Assembly: GCF_020405185.1 (NCBI RefSeq)
Contig: NZ_CP084463.1
Location: 558,001 to 622,000 of the forward strand
Source of the DNA: Halomicrobium salinisoli
GTDB lineage: Archaea; Halobacteriota; Halobacteria; Halobacteriales; Haloarculaceae
Direction of reading: 5' to 3'
Length of the DNA stretch: 64,000 nucleotides
Shown: positions 62,052 through 64,000 of the stretch, piece after piece
Numbering within the stretch: position 1 is the stretch's first letter
Layout of the letters: every line of letters starts with the position of its first letter
Notes under the pieces: model-generated
The model's database searches: none
The model's input: only the letters and a program-made list of their open reading frames with translations
Told to the model about the DNA's origin: nothing
Translations under genes and position numbers: made by a program

Positions 62052-63557
62052 TCAGTCTTCGCCGGCCGACCGGCGCGCCTCGTAGGCCCGCCCGCGGAAG
62101 CGGAACCGGCGGCGGTCGGAGTCGTAGCCGACGGCGTCGTCGACGGCGTGCTCGACGGTCCGGACGACGACGCGCTCGACGTCGTCCGCCGCGCGGGCGA
62201 GCGCGTTCCGGAGCGCGCGATTGCGCTCGCGCATGACGACCTCGGCGATGAGCCGTTCGCCCGCCTCCTCTGCCCGCGTGAGGACGAGTCGATCGCGCTC
62301 CGACGGCTCCGCCTCGTCGTACCACTCCGTCGTCACCGTGACCGCTCCGTCGTCGCGCTCGGCGCTGGCGCCGTCGGTCGGGACGACCTCGACGGAGTCG
62401 CCGACCAGCTCGACGAGCGCGCCGCTGTTGTCGGTCCCCAGCCCGTACCCCGCCACGACGCCGTACGTACCGCCGCCGAGGTAGCCGGCCGTGTGCGTCG
62501 CGTGTTCGTCGCTGGGCACGGCCTCGCCGCCGTACGCTCTGAGGACCCACTGCTTTCGATCCCCGGGGGTGAGTGCCCGGCAGTCGGCCGTGTGACTCGC
62601 TGGCCCGACGAAGAACCACTCCCCGTCGACGAGCTTGTGGAGGTACCAGTGACCGCAGCGTAGCTCCTCCGGGCTGTGGTTGATCGCCTCGAACTCGGCC
62701 CGGCCGTTCAGCTCCAGCCGTTCGGTCGAGGGGCGGACGAACGCCCGCGTGTCGGCGTCGGCCTCGTGGTACCAGGTGACGGTCATCTCGTCCTCGCCCG
62801 AACCGATCGACGGGACCGAGCGGCCGTCGAACCGGGAGTCCCCGTCGGGGCCCGGACTGTCGGCGTTCCAGACGCCGGCCCGGAGGACGGCCTCGTCGCC
62901 GCTGAACTCGTAGGCCCCCGCCGCCCACGGCTCGCCGACGAGGTGGTACTCCAGCAGGGCGCGCTCGCCGGGGTCCATGCGGTAGGTCTCGGCCATCCAG
63001 GGACCGACGTCTCGGGGGCCTTCGAGCGACCAGTAGCCCCCGCTCCTGGTGACGTCGGGGACGGTCTCGGCGAGGTCGTTGTGCTCCGTGGGGACGAGGT
63101 GAAGCGACCCGTCACCGCGGCCGACTGGATCGGCGTGGACTGCGCCGACTCCGGGGATCTCCTCGGTGTGGAACGTGTGCTCGAAGTCGTTGCCGTTCTC
63201 CAGGTACCCGCGGAGCCGCGCCGGATGGTCCGCCGTGGCCGTGCGGTCGAACGCCAGTACGACCGTTCCCGCGTCGTGCGTGTGGAACGACCCCGAGTGG
63301 AGCGCGACCGTCCGCGGACCGGTCTCCAGTTCGACGACTCTCGTCGGATCGATCAGCCACTCGTTTCCGGGCGTGGCGTCGTCGGTCGTCGGGCCGTCGG
63401 TGTCCGTGCCGTTCGGCACCGATCCGTCGCCGGTCTCGTCGGGGACCGGTGCTGGCGTCACGGTGGAGCGCTCGTCGCTGCGACTGCTGAGCACGCTACA
63501 CCCCGACAGGGTGACGCTGCCGCCGGCCAGCGCGGAGAGGAGGGCGCGTCTGCGCAT
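62052..63557 (-). CDS. Twin-arginine lipoprotein, unknown, paralogue of next gene
   Basis: 501 residues. Signal MRRRALLSALAGGSVTLSGC with lipobox Cys at 20. Mature part beta-rich: VALHSGSFHTHDAGTVVLAF, HTFHTEEIPGVGAVH, LHKLVDGEWFFVGPASHTADCRALTPG. The C-terminal 110 residues (VTVTTEWYDEAEPSERDRLVLT...RRRFRFRGRAYEARR) recur in the partial gene at the window edge. Haloarchaeal family without known role. Confidence 0.8.
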   Translation of the reverse strand: MRRRALLSALAGGSVTLSGCSVLSSRSDERSTVTPAPVPDETGDGSVPNGTDTDGPTTDDATPGNEWLIDPTRVVELETGPRTVALHSGSFHTHDAGTVVLAFDRTATADHPARLRGYLENGNDFEHTFHTEEIPGVGAVHADPVGRGDGSLHLVPTEHNDLAETVPDVTRSGGYWSLEGPRDVGPWMAETYRMDPGERALLEYHLVGEPWAAGAYEFSGDEAVLRAGVWNADSPGPDGDSRFDGRSVPSIGSGEDEMTVTWYHEADADTRAFVRPSTERLELNGRAEFEAINHSPEELRCGHWYLHKLVDGEWFFVGPASHTADCRALTPGDRKQWVLRAYGGEAVPSDEHATHTAGYLGGGTYGVVAGYGLGTDNSGALVELVGDSVEVVPTDGASAERDDGAVTVTTEWYDEAEPSERDRLVLTRAEEAGERLIAEVVMRERNRALRNALARAADDVERVVVRTVEHAVDDAVGYDSDRRRFRFRGRAYEARRSAGED

Positions 63558-63657
63558 GTCGGCCGGTCCCCCGCCGGGGGTAAGGGCTTTCCGGGGTCCG
63601 CGTGCCCACCGTTCCGCGGAGCCGCCTTCAGCGTGTCCGCACCGAGTGTTGGCGTGA

Positions 63658-64000
63658 TCAGTCCTCGTCGCTCACCTGGCGCACCTCGTAGGCCCGCCCG
63701 CGGAAGCGGAACCGGCGGCGGTCTTCGCCGGGATCCGTCGCGTCGCGGGCGGCCACGCCGGTCCGGACAACGACCCTGTCGACGTCGTCCCCGGCGTACG
63801 CCAGGCCGTTCCTGAGGGTCCGGTTCTGACTGCGCATGATGACCTCGGCGATGAGCAGTTCGTGGTCCCCGTGAGTCGGGGACGAACGGGGAGTCGACGA
63901 GCGTTGCTCGCTCTCGTCGTCGACCGGCGTCAGGACTACTCGTCCGCGGAACGACGGGTCCGCCTCGCGGTACCGCTCCGTCGTCACCGTGACCGTTCCG
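63658..64000 (-). CDS. Partial paralogue of the preceding lipoprotein (runs off the window)
   Basis: Only the last 114 codons are inside the window. VTVTTERYREADPSFRGRVVLT, ELLIAEVIMRSQNRTLRNGL and RRRFRFRGRAYEVRQ align without gaps in the core with the C-terminus of the neighbouring lipoprotein. Same strand, so a tandem duplication. The N-terminus and signal lie beyond 64000. Confidence 0.85.
   Translation of the reverse strand, partial: GTVTVTTERYREADPSFRGRVVLTPVDDESEQRSSTPRSSPTHGDHELLIAEVIMRSQNRTLRNGLAYAGDDVDRVVVRTGVAARDATDPGEDRRRFRFRGRAYEVRQVSDED

Overview
The window is chromosomal DNA of a haloarchaeon (class Halobacteria). Evidence: very high G+C, acidic proteins, many twin-arginine lipoproteins, TATA boxes 25-30 nt before start codons with almost no leader, and family markers such as FtsZ2 with CdrS/CdrL, archaeal SepF, HalX and halocyanin proteins, TnpB of the IS1341 type, archaeal CobY, and ribosomal protein L15e. 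The genus cannot be fixed from sequence alone.

Layout. 0.2-5.5 kb: secreted Ig-like protein, ABC-2 exporter, SepF, PUA-domain protein. 5.6-15.6 kb: DUF7344-type regulator, M14 deacylase, RNase R, DUF892 protein, HxlR regulator, phytoene synthase, L15e, then 1.1 kb without a gene, then Rio2 kinase. 15.7-27.9 kb: housekeeping genes (GNAT, Tp34-like, MsrA, thioesterase, VWA lipoprotein, lipoate ligase family, HerA-like ATPase, endonuclease IV) and small membrane proteins. 28-38.6 kb: two histidine kinases, a DNA-binding-less TrmB sensor protein, a halocyanin with a regulator and CopD-like membrane genes, SugE, DUF2332. 38.7-45.9 kb: ncsA, then four accessory genes (HalX, DUF7504, the 46-aa DUF7503, a CHAT protease), then the division locus ftsZ2-cdrS-cdrL. 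46.9-52.7 kb is the clearest accessory region: tRNA-Tyr with a 23-bp repeat of its 3' end, two large perfect hairpins, an A+T-rich pentapeptide/ion-channel gene, and a phosphotriesterase-family gene cut in two by a TnpB insertion sequence whose empty site can be rebuilt to the base. 52.7-64 kb: purine permease, zinc-ribbon miniprotein, cobamide salvage operon (HAD, cbiB, cobS, cobY, cobD, cbiZ), an orphan solute-binding protein and two paralogous lipoproteins, the last running off the window.

How genes work together. CdrL and CdrS are expected to control ftsZ2; several inverted repeats at their promoters are candidate operators. cbiZ, cbiB, cobY, cobS and cobD together salvage cobinamide into cobamide, and the HAD gene at the head of the operon may supply a phosphatase step. 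The halocyanin, its divergent HTH gene and the two nearby CopD-like genes suggest a copper/electron-transfer neighbourhood.

The most unusual signals are: the low-G+C pentapeptide/channel gene beside a tRNA attachment duplication; the HalX/DUF7504/DUF7503/CHAT block between ncsA and ftsZ2; and short tandem repeats at gene ends, or inside a gene, whose hairpin stems differ between copies by compensating changes.
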